From Sphingomonas aerolata (GTDB lineage: Bacteria; Pseudomonadota; Alphaproteobacteria; Sphingomonadales; Sphingomonadaceae), in assembly GCF_003046295.1 (NCBI RefSeq), contig NZ_PZZN01000002.1:496001-560000 (forward strand): 64,000 bases of DNA. The letters are read 5' to 3'. The stretch's first letter is position 1; each line of letters opens with the position of its first letter. Shown piece by piece: positions 1 through 8,692 of this stretch. The notes under the pieces were generated by a model that saw only the letters and a list, made by a program, of their open reading frames with translations, was not told where the DNA came from and ran no database searches. Position numbers and translations under genes: made by a program.

Positions 1-34
1 GCACGCGATTCGAAATGACGACCAGGCGACTCAT
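1..34 (-). CDS. otsA: Trehalose-6-phosphate synthase OtsA, N-terminal fragment (cut by window edge)
   Basis: Only the first eleven codons are inside the window; they read MSRLVVISNRV on the minus strand. This is the usual opening of OtsA, the GT20 enzyme that makes trehalose-6-phosphate from UDP-glucose and glucose-6-phosphate. The ATG overlaps the TGA of the GH15 gene by four bases (ATGA), so translation is probably coupled. Together with otsB upstream this completes a trehalose synthesis operon. The assignment rests on a short peptide plus context. Confidence 0.75.
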   Translation of the reverse strand, partial: MSRLVVISNRV

Positions 35-1857
35 CGTACGGCGCTCCAGGGTTTGCTGAGGAGGACGGCGCAGTTGATCAGCCCCACCAGCGAATAGGTT
101 TGCGGATAATTGCCCCACAGCTCGCCGGTATTGGGGTCGATATCCTCGGACAACAGCCCCGCGGGCGTGCGCCGCGCGACCATCTCGGCGAACAGCGCGC
201 ACGCATCCGCGGTCCGGCCGGTCGCATGCAGCGCCTCGATCAGCCAGAAGGTGCAGACGTTGAACGCGGTATGCGGCAGGCCGAAATCATCCTCGGTCGC
301 ATAGCGCAGCATGTGGCTTCCGCGCCGCAGACCCTCTTCGACCGCCTTCAGCGTCGACTGGAAACGCGGATCGTCGGGCGCGAAGAAGCGCAGGTCGAGC
401 AGCTGGATCAGGCTCGCGTCGAGATCGTCGCCACCGAACGTCGCGGAGATGCGCTGCGTCTCCTCGCGCCACGCCGAGGTCTCGATCGTCTTGCGGATCG
501 TGTCCGCGCGCGCGTTCCAGAACGTCCGGCGATCCTCGAGCCCGAGCACGCCCGCCGCATTGGCGAGCCGGTCGCACGCCGCCCAGCACATCGCTGCGGA
601 ATAGGTGTGGACATGCGCCTTGGTGCGCAGCTCCCACAGCCCCGCGTCGGGCTTGTCATAGGTCTCCCAGGCGCGATCGCCGACGAGCTCGAGGCTCTTG
701 AAATCCTCGTGGCTCGACATGCGGAACAGCCGCTGGTCGAAGAACGCCTGGACGTCGGACAGGATGATCTGGCCGTACGCATCGTGCTGGATCTGCTCGT
801 ATGCCTGGTTGCCGACGCGGACCGGACCCATGCCGCGATACCCCGGCAGCGCGGGCGCGACGCGTTCGACCAGCGTCGCTTCGCCGCCGACGCCGTAGAG
901 CGGCTGGACATGCCCGCCCTTCGACGCATCGACGATGTTGCGCAGATATTCGAGATAGCCCTCGAGCACGTCGAGCGCCCCGAGCCGGTTGAGCGCCTGC
1001 ACCGTGTAATAGGCGTCGCGGATCCAGCAATAGCGGTAATCCCAGTTGCGCTCCGACCCCGCATGCTCGGGGATCGAGGTGGTGAGCGCGGCGACGATCG
1101 CGCCGGTCTCCTCGTGCTGGCACAATTTCAGCGTGATCGCTGCGCGGATGACGACGTCCTGCCATTCGACCGGGGTCGCCAGCCCACGCACCCAGTGGCG
1201 CCATTCGTCCTTGGTCCGCGTCAGCATCGCCTCGGCCGCCTCGTGCAGCACGCCGGCAAAACTCTCGTCGGGACCCAGGAACAGGTGCATCGGCCGTTCG
1301 AGCCGGAACCAGCGCTCGCCGACGATATGCCCGACCGGCGCATCGGTGGTGAGCCGCAGCGTCTGGTCGTCCATCAGGAACCGGATATGGTTCGACCCCT
1401 GCGTATGCGTGGTCGGCTGGCCCCAGTTAGTCGCGACGCGCAGGCGGATCCGGATCCGCGGGCTGCCCGCGACCGGCTTGACGATCCGCACGAAACTGGT
1501 CGGGCGATAGGTCCGCCCCTCGCGCACGAAGCGCGGGCAGAAATCGGTGACCTCGACCGCGTTGCCCGCCTCGTCCTCGTGCCGGGTGACCAGGATCGGG
1601 GTGTTGCGGATATAGGCCTGCGTCGTCTTCGCGCTGCCCTCGAGCTCGATCGCCCACAGGCCCGTCTCGGGTGCGTCGCCGCCGAGCAGCGCGCAGAAGG
1701 CGGGGTCGCCGTCGACCCGGGGCACGCAGCCCCAGACGAACGTGCCGGTCCTGTCGATCAGCGCGGACACCTGGCAATTGCCGATCGGCCACAGGTTCAT
1801 GTCGGGGGTCGGGCCGGACGGGGTCAGGCTGCTGGCGGACTGGGTAGCGGTCATCAT
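31..1857 (-). CDS. Glycoside hydrolase family 15 protein (glucoamylase/trehalase-like)
   Basis: This 608-residue soluble protein has the layout of bacterial GH15 enzymes: an N-terminal beta-rich domain followed by an (alpha/alpha)6 barrel. The barrel region carries TTSIPE, RNWDYRYCWIRDA and, near the C-terminus, LLSEDIDPNTGELWGNYPQ, which matches the region of the catalytic base in this family. There is no signal peptide, so it should act in the cytoplasm. It overlaps otsB upstream and otsA downstream by four bases each, which places it in the trehalose operon. Alpha-glucan or trehalose turnover is the likely role; the substrate cannot be read from sequence. Confidence 0.88.
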   Translation of the reverse strand: MMTATQSASSLTPSGPTPDMNLWPIGNCQVSALIDRTGTFVWGCVPRVDGDPAFCALLGGDAPETGLWAIELEGSAKTTQAYIRNTPILVTRHEDEAGNAVEVTDFCPRFVREGRTYRPTSFVRIVKPVAGSPRIRIRLRVATNWGQPTTHTQGSNHIRFLMDDQTLRLTTDAPVGHIVGERWFRLERPMHLFLGPDESFAGVLHEAAEAMLTRTKDEWRHWVRGLATPVEWQDVVIRAAITLKLCQHEETGAIVAALTTSIPEHAGSERNWDYRYCWIRDAYYTVQALNRLGALDVLEGYLEYLRNIVDASKGGHVQPLYGVGGEATLVERVAPALPGYRGMGPVRVGNQAYEQIQHDAYGQIILSDVQAFFDQRLFRMSSHEDFKSLELVGDRAWETYDKPDAGLWELRTKAHVHTYSAAMCWAACDRLANAAGVLGLEDRRTFWNARADTIRKTIETSAWREETQRISATFGGDDLDASLIQLLDLRFFAPDDPRFQSTLKAVEEGLRRGSHMLRYATEDDFGLPHTAFNVCTFWLIEALHATGRTADACALFAEMVARRTPAGLLSEDIDPNTGELWGNYPQTYSLVGLINCAVLLSKPWSAVR

Positions 1858-2612
1858 GATTCCAATATGGCGGCAATCCAGCCGCGAAGGGCCGCGACAT
1901 CGTCGAGGCGGTAGGTGGCGGCGGTAGGGCGTTCGGGGCCGATCAGGATTCCGGCGCCGCCCAGCGCGTGTGCGGCGACGAAACCATCCTCGTCGGTGAC
2001 GTCGTCGCCGAAGAAGAACGGGCGGCTGCCGACCAGCGCGGGCGCGGCGATCAGGTCGCGCAGCGCCGCGCCCTTGTCGCCGGGGGTGCGCAGCTCGACC
2101 ATCATCTTGCCGCGCTGAAGCGTCAGGCCGTGCGTGCGGGCAAGATCCTCGGCGAGGCTTACCGCATCTGCCTCGAACGCCGGCGCCATCCGGTAATGCA
2201 GCCCGGCGCCGAGCGACTTGGCCTCATACACCAGCGCATTCGCCTCGGCATAAGCGCGCAGCGCCTCGGCGGCGGTTTCGAGCGAGGCGGGGCGTTCGGC
2301 GGCGACATGGCCGTCCTCGGGCGTGCGGCGTTCGGCGCCATGGCTGCCCGCGACCGCGAACCGGCGCGCATGCTGGCCGAGCATCGCGTCGAGCTGCGCG
2401 ATCGACCGCCCGCTGATGATCGCGACACGCGCCGGGAAGCGCACGGCGAGCCGGTCGAGCTGGTCGAGCAGACCTTGGTCGACGACCACCGCATCGGGGG
2501 TCGGGGCCAGATCGACCAGGGTGCCGTCGAAATCGAAGAACAGGCTGGCGTCGTCGCGGACGTGCGGCGGGGGTGCGAGGACTTCAGTCGCAGGCTGGCG
2601 TTCGGCAAGCAT
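1854..2612 (-). CDS. otsB: Trehalose-6-phosphate phosphatase
   Basis: OtsB removes phosphate from trehalose-6-phosphate to give trehalose. The 252-residue protein is a HAD-superfamily phosphatase with the nucleophile motif DFDGTL near residue 27, a GSHGAE segment in the cap, the lysine-containing KGAAL motif and the metal-binding GDDVTDEDG near residue 202. Length is normal for the family. It is the first gene of the otsB-GH15-otsA operon. The ATG lies eight bases after the GTT of a putative EcfG promoter, so the transcript would have almost no leader. Confidence 0.93.
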   Translation of the reverse strand: MLAERQPATEVLAPPPHVRDDASLFFDFDGTLVDLAPTPDAVVVDQGLLDQLDRLAVRFPARVAIISGRSIAQLDAMLGQHARRFAVAGSHGAERRTPEDGHVAAERPASLETAAEALRAYAEANALVYEAKSLGAGLHYRMAPAFEADAVSLAEDLARTHGLTLQRGKMMVELRTPGDKGAALRDLIAAPALVGSRPFFFGDDVTDEDGFVAAHALGGAGILIGPERPTAATYRLDDVAALRGWIAAILES

Positions 2613-2620
2613 GGTCGTCT

Positions 2621-2646
2621 AACCCCCGGCTGTGACGCTCCGTTCC
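2621..2646 (-). promoter_or_regulatory. Putative EcfG (general stress sigma factor) promoter for otsB
   Basis: Read on the minus strand, GGAAC (complement of 2642-2646) is followed after 18 bases by GTT (complement of 2621-2623), eight bases before the otsB ATG. The alphaproteobacterial EcfG consensus is about GGAAC-N16/17-cGTT. Trehalose synthesis genes are known EcfG targets in related bacteria. Here the base before GTT is G rather than C. Confidence 0.6.
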
Positions 2647-2827
2647 GCTGCACTGCAAAATTGGAACGGGTGCGGTTCGATTGCCGTCATAGCAGGCGTT
2701 GGGCATCGGGGCGATGCTTCGGGGCCGTCACCAACCCAACCCCCACCCACAGCTCGCCCCGGTTGCGACAGGTTGCGACACGAAACCACTGGACGAGGGA
2801 AGGGGCATTGCGTCATGCCTGCCGCCC

Positions 2828-4288
2828 ATGTCCCGCGTCCGAGCTTTCCTCCTCATGCCCGTCCTGCTCGCCGGCTGCTCAGTCGGGCCGGATTATCGTC
2901 CGAAGGCGGCGGCCGAGCTGGGGGTGCCAGACGCCTATTCCGTCACCCCCGCGACCAGTCCCGAGGATCTGACGCGCTGGTGGCAGCGGTTCGACGACCC
3001 CGTGCTCGGCCAGCTCGTCGAGCAGGCGGCGGCGACCAATCTCGACATCGCGCAGAGCGTCGCCCGCCTCCGCCAGGCGCGCGAGAGCCTGATCCAGAAC
3101 CGCGCCTCGCTGCTCCCCACGCTCAGCGGCTCGGGCGGCTATCAGCGCAACGAGAATCTGCGCGGCGGCGGGCGGTCGTTCACGCTGCCCGACGGCACCG
3201 TCGTCGATACCGGCGGCGGCGGCACCAACAGCTTCACGCTGGGCGCGAGCGCCAGCTACCAGGTCGGCGTCTTCGGCGAGATCCGCCGCACGATCGAGGC
3301 GAGCCGCGCGGAGTACGCAGCCTCGGGCTACGACTATGCAACCGTGCTGATCTCGATCGAGAGCGAGGTCGCGCGCAACTATGTGCTCGCCCGGCTCTAC
3401 CAGCAGCAGCTCGCCAATGCGCGCGCGTCGCTGACGATCCAGGACGACAATCTCGAGATCGCCGGGTTCCGCGTCCAGGCGGGGCTCGTCTCCAGCCTCG
3501 ACCAGGAACAGGCGCGCGCGCAGCGGGCACAGACCGCGGCGACGATCCCGAGCCTCGACCAGCAATATGCCGCAGCCGTCGCGCGGATCGGCGTGTTGAC
3601 CGGACAGGCGCCGGGCGCGCTCCGGCCGCTGCTCGCGCCGGTCAAGCCGATCCCGGTCGGGCCGAAGGCGGTCGGCGTCGGCATTCCCGGCGACACTTTG
3701 CGCCAGCGTCCCGACATCCGCTCGGCCGAGCGCGCGCTCGCCGCCGCCACCGCGCGGATCGGCGTGGCCAAGGCCCAGCTCTATCCCGCGCTCGCGATCA
3801 CCGGCAACATCAACACCAACGCGACCTCGATCGGCAATATCGGCGATGCGATCACCGGCGGGCTGTTCGCGGGGCTGACCCAGGCGATCTTCAACGGCGG
3901 CCGCCTGCGCAGCCAGGTGCGGACCAGCGAGGCCGCCGCCGACGGCGCGCTCGCCTTCTACAAGTCGACCGTGCTGACCGCGCTCGAGGATGTCGAGAAT
4001 GCGGTCGTCGCACTCCAGACCGCGCAGGAACGCGAGCGCCAGTTCGCCATCGCGCTCGATGCCGCGAACAATTCCGCGATCCTCAGCCGCAGCCAGTATC
4101 GCACGGGGCTGACCGACTTCACCACGCTCAACCAGCAGGAGGTCGCGCTGCTGTCCGCGCGCAACGGCGCGACCCAGGCGCGCGCCGACGCCGCGACCGC
4201 GCTGGTCGCGCTCTATGCCGCGCTTGGCGGCGGCTGGGACGCGACCGTGATCCCGCAAGCGCCCATCTCCAATCCAGAGGCACGCTGA
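2828..4288 (+). CDS. Outer-membrane efflux lipoprotein, NodT/OprM family
   Basis: This is the TolC-like channel of a tripartite efflux system. From the ATG at 2828 the 486-residue product starts with a lipoprotein signal ending LLAGC, so Cys is expected to be lipidated; in-frame starts upstream would bury this signal. Two repeated OEP domains follow, with typical pieces such as GPDYRP, RQRPDIRSAER and IFNGGRLRSQV. The stop codon overlaps the next ATG (TGATG), so it is co-translated with the adaptor. The substrate is unknown. Confidence 0.9.
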   Translation: MSRVRAFLLMPVLLAGCSVGPDYRPKAAAELGVPDAYSVTPATSPEDLTRWWQRFDDPVLGQLVEQAAATNLDIAQSVARLRQARESLIQNRASLLPTLSGSGGYQRNENLRGGGRSFTLPDGTVVDTGGGGTNSFTLGASASYQVGVFGEIRRTIEASRAEYAASGYDYATVLISIESEVARNYVLARLYQQQLANARASLTIQDDNLEIAGFRVQAGLVSSLDQEQARAQRAQTAATIPSLDQQYAAAVARIGVLTGQAPGALRPLLAPVKPIPVGPKAVGVGIPGDTLRQRPDIRSAERALAAATARIGVAKAQLYPALAITGNINTNATSIGNIGDAITGGLFAGLTQAIFNGGRLRSQVRTSEAAADGALAFYKSTVLTALEDVENAVVALQTAQERERQFAIALDAANNSAILSRSQYRTGLTDFTTLNQQEVALLSARNGATQARADAATALVALYAALGGGWDATVIPQAPISNPEAR

Positions 4289-5673
4289 TGGCCGACGCAT
4301 CGATCGACGATTTTCTGGGCGTGAGGCCGCAGGCCCCCTGGAAACGCTACATCAAATGGGTCGCGATCGCGGTCGGCGTCGTGCTGCTCTGCCTGCTGCT
4401 CGCCAAATGCTTCGGCGCGAAGGAGCAGACGCAATATTCGACGCAGGCGGCCGAGCGCGGCAACCTGACCGTGACGGTGTCCGCGACGGGCAAGCTCGCG
4501 CCGACCAACCAGGTGACGGTCGGGTCGCAGCTGTCGGGGCTGGTCACCAAGGTGGTCGCCGACGTCAACGACCGCGTCGTCGCGGGCCAGCCGCTCGCGC
4601 TGATCGATCCCGAACAGCTCGATGACCAGATCCGCCAGGGCAATGCACAGCTCGCCGCCAACCAGGCGCAGGTGAACCAGGCGCAGGCGACCGTCGCCGA
4701 ATCGCGCGCACAGCTCAACCGGCTCGAGGAGGTCGCGCGACTGTCGGGCGGGCGCGTGCCGTCCAAGACCGAGCTTCAGGCCGGCCGCGCCGACTATCAG
4801 CGCGCGCTCGCCGCGCAGAAGGTCGCCGAGGCCAATGTCGTCGCCAGCCGCGCCGCGCTCGCGCAGAGCCAGACGCAGCGCGCGCGCGCGATCATTCGCT
4901 CGCCGGTAACCGGCGTCGTGCTCGCGCGCCAGATCGATCCCGGCCAGACCGTCGCGTCGTCGTTCAACACGCCGACGCTGTTCGTGATCGCCGAGGACCT
5001 GACCAAGATGAAGCTCGAGGTCGCGATCGACGAGGCGGACGTCGGCGAGGTCAAGATCGGCCAGCGCGCCAACTTCACCGTCGACGCCTTTCCCGGCAAG
5101 ACCTTCCCCGCGACGATCACGCGTGTCGATCTCGGCTCGAACCTGACGGTCAGCTCGGCGACGTCGTCGAGTTCGAGCACCAGCACGACGACCACCACCG
5201 GCCAGGTCGTGTCCTACGCCGCCGATCTGACCGTGGCCAATCCGTCGCTCACGCTGCGCCCGGGGATGACCGCGACTGCCGATATCGTCACCTCGGACAA
5301 GCAGCGCGTGCTGCTCGTCCCCAACGCCGCGCTCCGCTTCAAGCCGACTGCCGCGTCGGGCGATGCAGGCGGCGGCATTGCCGGGTCACTGACCTTCCGG
5401 CCGCGGCGCGGCGGCGGGGCCGAACGCACCGCGACGCTCGGCCGCGGCGCGCAGCAGACCATCTATGTGAAGGGCGCCGACGGCACGCCGCAGCCGGTGC
5501 AGATCACCACCGGCGACACCAACGGGACGATGACCGAGGTCCTGTCGGGCAATCTCCAGCCCGGCGCGCAGGTCATCACCGGCCAGCTTGCGAGCGGCTC
5601 GGACGAGACGAAGCGCGGTGGCGGTGGCCGTCGCGGCGGTGGCGCCAGCAAGGGCGGGGGCGGTGGCCAGTAA
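4288..5673 (+). CDS. macA: Periplasmic adaptor subunit, HlyD/MacA family
   Basis: The membrane-fusion protein links the MacB-like transporter to the outer-membrane channel. The 461-residue product has one N-terminal membrane segment (about residues 24-40), a lipoyl/barrel-sandwich region split by a coiled-coil hairpin rich in Gln and Ala, a beta-barrel domain and a C-terminal domain. A Ser/Thr-only stretch interrupts the barrel near residue 295, and the tail is made of Gly and Arg; both are unusual additions. It overlaps the channel gene by one base and the ATPase gene by eleven. The MacA name is by family and context. Confidence 0.87.
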   Translation: MADASIDDFLGVRPQAPWKRYIKWVAIAVGVVLLCLLLAKCFGAKEQTQYSTQAAERGNLTVTVSATGKLAPTNQVTVGSQLSGLVTKVVADVNDRVVAGQPLALIDPEQLDDQIRQGNAQLAANQAQVNQAQATVAESRAQLNRLEEVARLSGGRVPSKTELQAGRADYQRALAAQKVAEANVVASRAALAQSQTQRARAIIRSPVTGVVLARQIDPGQTVASSFNTPTLFVIAEDLTKMKLEVAIDEADVGEVKIGQRANFTVDAFPGKTFPATITRVDLGSNLTVSSATSSSSSTSTTTTTGQVVSYAADLTVANPSLTLRPGMTATADIVTSDKQRVLLVPNAALRFKPTAASGDAGGGIAGSLTFRPRRGGGAERTATLGRGAQQTIYVKGADGTPQPVQITTGDTNGTMTEVLSGNLQPGAQVITGQLASGSDETKRGGGGRRGGGASKGGGGGQ

Positions 5674-6385
5674 TCCGCCCCTGATCTCGCTGCGCGGCGT
5701 CACCAAGACGTACGGCGCGGGCGCGACGATGTTCCAGGCGCTGAAAGGCGTCGACCTCGACATTGCCGGCGGCGATTTCGTCGCGGTGATGGGGCCGTCG
5801 GGGTCGGGCAAGTCGACGACGATGAACATCCTCGGCTGTCTCGATGTGCCGAGCGCGGGGACGTTCCTGTTCCGCGGCCATCATGTCGAGACGCTCGACC
5901 GCGACCAGCGCGCGCTGCTCCGCCGCAAATATCTCGGCTTCGTGTTTCAGGGGTTCAACCTCCTCTCGCGCACCTCCGCGCTCGAGAATGTCGAGCTGCC
6001 GCTGCTCTATCGCGGCGACGAGAAGCGCGCGCGGCGCGCGGCGGCGATGGCGAGCCTCGACACGGTCGGGCTCGCGGACTGGTGGGACCACACCCCCGCC
6101 GAGCTGTCGGGCGGCCAGCAACAGCGCGTCGCGATCGCGCGCGCTCTGGTGACGAACCCCGACGTGCTGCTCGCCGACGAACCGACCGGCAACCTCGACA
6201 GCGAACGCTCGGTCGAGATCATGCAGCTGCTGACCCGGCTCAACGCGGAGCAGAACATCACCGTCCTGATGGTCACCCACGAACCCGACATGGCCGCCTT
6301 CGCGCGCACCGTCGTGCACTTCAAGGACGGCCTGGTCGAACGCATCGAAAGCCGCCACGAGCAAGGCGAAAGGGTCGAGTCGTGA
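5663..6385 (+). CDS. ABC transporter ATP-binding protein, MacB/LolD type
   Basis: This 240-residue ATPase has Walker A GPSGSGKST at residues 44-52, the signature LSGGQQQRVAIARAL and Walker B VLLADEPTG. I chose the GTG at 5663, inside the macA 3' end, because an upstream ATG would add about 25 Ala/Arg residues translated from the macA glycine-rich tail. In canonical MacB the ATPase and permease are one protein; here they are separate. The stop overlaps the DUF559 gene (TGATG), which lies between the ATPase and its permease at 6892. Confidence 0.9.
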   Translation: MASNPPLISLRGVTKTYGAGATMFQALKGVDLDIAGGDFVAVMGPSGSGKSTTMNILGCLDVPSAGTFLFRGHHVETLDRDQRALLRRKYLGFVFQGFNLLSRTSALENVELPLLYRGDEKRARRAAAMASLDTVGLADWWDHTPAELSGGQQQRVAIARALVTNPDVLLADEPTGNLDSERSVEIMQLLTRLNAEQNITVLMVTHEPDMAAFARTVVHFKDGLVERIESRHEQGERVES

Positions 6386-6888
6386 TGGCCCAACCCCCGA
6401 TAAGCCCCTCCCCTTCAGGGGAGGGGTTGGGGTGGGGAACCACACTCGCCAAGCGAGCAACGCACATGCGTCGCGACCCAACAGAACCCGAAAAACGCCT
6501 GTGGCGCGGCCTCTCCAACAGCCAGCTCGGCGGCTTCAAGTTCCGCCGCCAGGCCGTGCTCGGCACCAGGATCGTCGATTTTTTCTGTCCCGCCACCGGC
6601 CTGATCGTCGAAGTCGATGGCCACACCCACGACCCCGACATCGATCAAAACAGGGACGCCCTGATGCAGCAACCGGGCTTCACGACCATAAGGGTCGGCA
6701 ACACCGACGTGATGGAGAATGCCGAGGGCGTTCTGCTCCACATCCTTTCGGTCGCGCAGGGGCTCCCGGCGCGCGCGCACTGGCGGCTGCCCCACCCCAA
6801 CTTAGTGCCGGGTGAAGGATGCCCCGCATCCTTCAGGCCATGCCGGGGGCATGGCCGATCCGACACTCCTGAAGGGGAGGGGCTTTAA
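6385..6888 (+). CDS. DUF559 domain protein (Vsr/restriction endonuclease-like fold)
   Basis: The core matches DUF559, a predicted PD-(D/E)XK nuclease-like domain: RRDPTEPEKRLWRGL, QLGGFKFRRQ, IVDFFCP and LIVEVDGHTHD contain the expected Asp and ExD residues. The ATG at 6385 gives 167 residues, but the ATG at 6466 starts at the domain edge. The first 27 and last 25 or so residues are translations of palindromic repeats. It interrupts an efflux operon to which it has no obvious functional link. Biochemical function of this family is not established. Confidence 0.8.
   Translation: MAQPPISPSPSGEGLGWGTTLAKRATHMRRDPTEPEKRLWRGLSNSQLGGFKFRRQAVLGTRIVDFFCPATGLIVEVDGHTHDPDIDQNRDALMQQPGFTTIRVGNTDVMENAEGVLLHILSVAQGLPARAHWRLPHPNLVPGEGCPASFRPCRGHGRSDTPEGEGL
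6403..6438. repeat. Left palindromic repeat of the DUF559 cassette
   Basis: Contains a CCCCTCCCC-TTCA-GGGGAGGGG hairpin followed by TTGGGGTGGGG. The second part recurs inverted as CCCCACCCCAAC at 6790-6801, and the GGGGAGGGG core recurs at 6872-6882. Confidence 0.75.
6790..6887. repeat. Right palindromic repeat of the DUF559 cassette
   Basis: Starts with CCCCACCCCAAC, the inverse of the left end, and finishes with CCTGAAGGGGAGGGGCTT just before the permease start. Two short imperfect palindromes, GGATGCCCCGCATCC and GCCATGCCGGGGGCATGGC, lie between. With the left repeat it encloses the DUF559 reading frame. Confidence 0.7.
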
Positions 6889-6891
6889 GTC

Positions 6892-8100
6892 ATGTTCGGC
6901 ACCACCCTCTCGCTCGCGCTGCGCTCGATCCGCCGCCATATCCTGCGGTCGTTCCTGACCATTCTCGGCATCGTCATCGGCGTCGGGGCGGTCGTGACGA
7001 TGGTCACGCTCGGCAAGGCGACGACCGCCGCGGTACAGCAGTCGATCTCCGCGCTCGGCACCAACATCCTGCAGATCCGGCCGGGTCAGGGCTTTGGCCG
7101 CGGCGGCGGCGGACCGCGGCCGCCTGATTTCAAGCCCGAGGACGTCACCGCGGTCGCCAACCAGATCGCCGGCGTCACCGCGGTCGCCCCCCAGGCGCAG
7201 GCGACCGCCACCGCGATCTATGAGGGCGCGAACTGGTCGACGACGATCAACGGCACCACCAGCGCCTATTTCCAGGTCCAGCCCTGGCCGCTGGCGACCG
7301 GGCGGATCTTCACGCCGGTCGAGGAGGCGTCGGGCAAGGCGGTGTGCATCATCGGCAATACCGTGCGCACCAACCTGTTCCGCGGGGGGGACGCGGTCGG
7401 CCTACGCATGCGGATCGGCGCGATCAGCTGCGACGTGATCGGCGTGCTGTCGACGCGCGGGCAGGCGGGGTTCGGCGGCGACCAGGACGACGTGGTCATC
7501 ATGCCGATCAAGGCGGTGCAGCGTCGCTTCACGGGCAATCGCGACATCCGGCTGATGCTGGTGGGCGTCGACCAGAAATTCTCGACCGCAACCGTGCAGG
7601 CGTCGATCACCGACCTGCTGCGCGAACGCCGGACGATCACCGCGGGCAAGGAGGATGATTTCAACATCTTCGACACCAAGCAGATTTCCGACACGCTGAC
7701 CGGCACGACGACATTGCTGACCGGCATCGTCGCGGCGGTCGCGGGGATCAGCCTGGTCGTCGGCGGGATCGGCATCATGAACATCATGCTGGTGTCGGTG
7801 ACCGAACGCACGCGCGAGATCGGCATCCGGCTCGCGATCGGCGCGGTGGCGCGCGAGGTGCTGTTGCAGTTCCTCGTCGAGGCGATCGTGCTGTCGTGTC
7901 TGGGCGGGCTGATCGGGCTGGTGATCGCGCAGCTGGCGATCGCGATCATCGCGCCGCTGATCAAGGTCCAGTGGCTGTTCGTGCCCGAGATCAATCTGTT
8001 CGCGTTCGGAATCTCCGCGGTGATCGGCGTCGTCTTCGGCTATTTCCCCGCACGCCGCGCCGCCGCGATGAACCCTATCGACGCGTTAAGGCACGAGTGA
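6892..8100 (+). CDS. ABC transporter permease, MacB/FtsX family
   Basis: This 402-residue inner-membrane protein has one N-terminal membrane helix, a large periplasmic domain (about residues 50-270) and three C-terminal helices with the FtsX core including MNIMLVSVTERTREIGIRLAIGA. It should work with the ATPase encoded at 5663-6385 and the MacA-like adaptor. The ATG lies four bases after the DUF559 stop, which itself ends in repeat DNA, so expression must read through the inserted cassette. Its 3' end overlaps the convergent MocA-like gene by 26 bp. Confidence 0.9.
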   Translation: MFGTTLSLALRSIRRHILRSFLTILGIVIGVGAVVTMVTLGKATTAAVQQSISALGTNILQIRPGQGFGRGGGGPRPPDFKPEDVTAVANQIAGVTAVAPQAQATATAIYEGANWSTTINGTTSAYFQVQPWPLATGRIFTPVEEASGKAVCIIGNTVRTNLFRGGDAVGLRMRIGAISCDVIGVLSTRGQAGFGGDQDDVVIMPIKAVQRRFTGNRDIRLMLVGVDQKFSTATVQASITDLLRERRTITAGKEDDFNIFDTKQISDTLTGTTTLLTGIVAAVAGISLVVGGIGIMNIMLVSVTERTREIGIRLAIGAVAREVLLQFLVEAIVLSCLGGLIGLVIAQLAIAIIAPLIKVQWLFVPEINLFAFGISAVIGVVFGYFPARRAAAMNPIDALRHE

Positions 8101-8692
8101 TCGCCGCGCGCGGGTCGTGGACCAGCGCCTGCAGTCGCTCCAGATCCTCGGGCGTGTCGATGTCGATCAGCTCGGCCGGCGCGGTCACCACGTGCCGCCC
8201 CGCGCGCACCAGATCGCGCGCGCCCGCATCGCCGTCGAGCGACAGCAGGAAGTCGAACCGGTCGCGGGCGAACAGGGCAGGGGGCGACGGCTTCACCCCG
8301 TCGCTCGACGCGACCACCGCATCCGCGCTGTCGGCGGCATCGAGCATCCGGTAGACATGCGCCGCGGTGACGCGCGGCATGTCGGCCAGCGCGATCAGCA
8401 CCGCCTGCGCGCCGTCGTCCTTGGCGCGCTGCACGCCCAGCTTGACCGACTGCGCCATCCCCGCCGCGGGATCGTCGTTATGCACTACCGCATAGCCATG
8501 GCTCGCGAAATCGAGCGTGCAGCCATCGGTGACGACGAGCCGGTCGCGGAACGGGATCGCCTCGAACGCGGTGACGACGTGCAGCCCGACCGGCTTGTTG
8601 AGGAACGGCACCTCGAGCTTGTTCGGGATGCCGAACCGCTGCGATCGGCCCGCGGCGAGCAGGATGAGGACGACGTCTTCAGCGGCGATCAT
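8075..8692 (-). CDS. MobA/MocA-like nucleotidyltransferase (molybdenum cofactor cytidylyltransferase candidate)
   Basis: The 205-residue protein begins with the nucleotide-binding motif LAAGRSQRFG...NKL and has the ALADMP metal-binding segment of NTP transferases acting on molybdopterin. It overlaps the XdhC-like gene by 14 bp and closes a run that includes molybdenum hydroxylase subunits. PaoABC-type enzymes use the cytosine dinucleotide form of the cofactor, made by MocA, so this is the likely role here; CTP versus GTP preference is inferred from context only. Confidence 0.8.
   Translation of the reverse strand: MIAAEDVVLILLAAGRSQRFGIPNKLEVPFLNKPVGLHVVTAFEAIPFRDRLVVTDGCTLDFASHGYAVVHNDDPAAGMAQSVKLGVQRAKDDGAQAVLIALADMPRVTAAHVYRMLDAADSADAVVASSDGVKPSPPALFARDRFDFLLSLDGDAGARDLVRAGRHVVTAPAELIDIDTPEDLERLQALVHDPRAAITRALTRR

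Noticed and set aside
100..1914. Plus-strand frame opposite the GH15 gene
   Set aside because: Antisense shadow; the GH15 gene has conserved catalytic motifs.
2663..2700. A plus-strand EcfG promoter for the efflux operon
   Set aside because: GGAAC is present at 2663 but the triplet at the right distance is GTC, not GTT, and the gene starts 130 bp further on.
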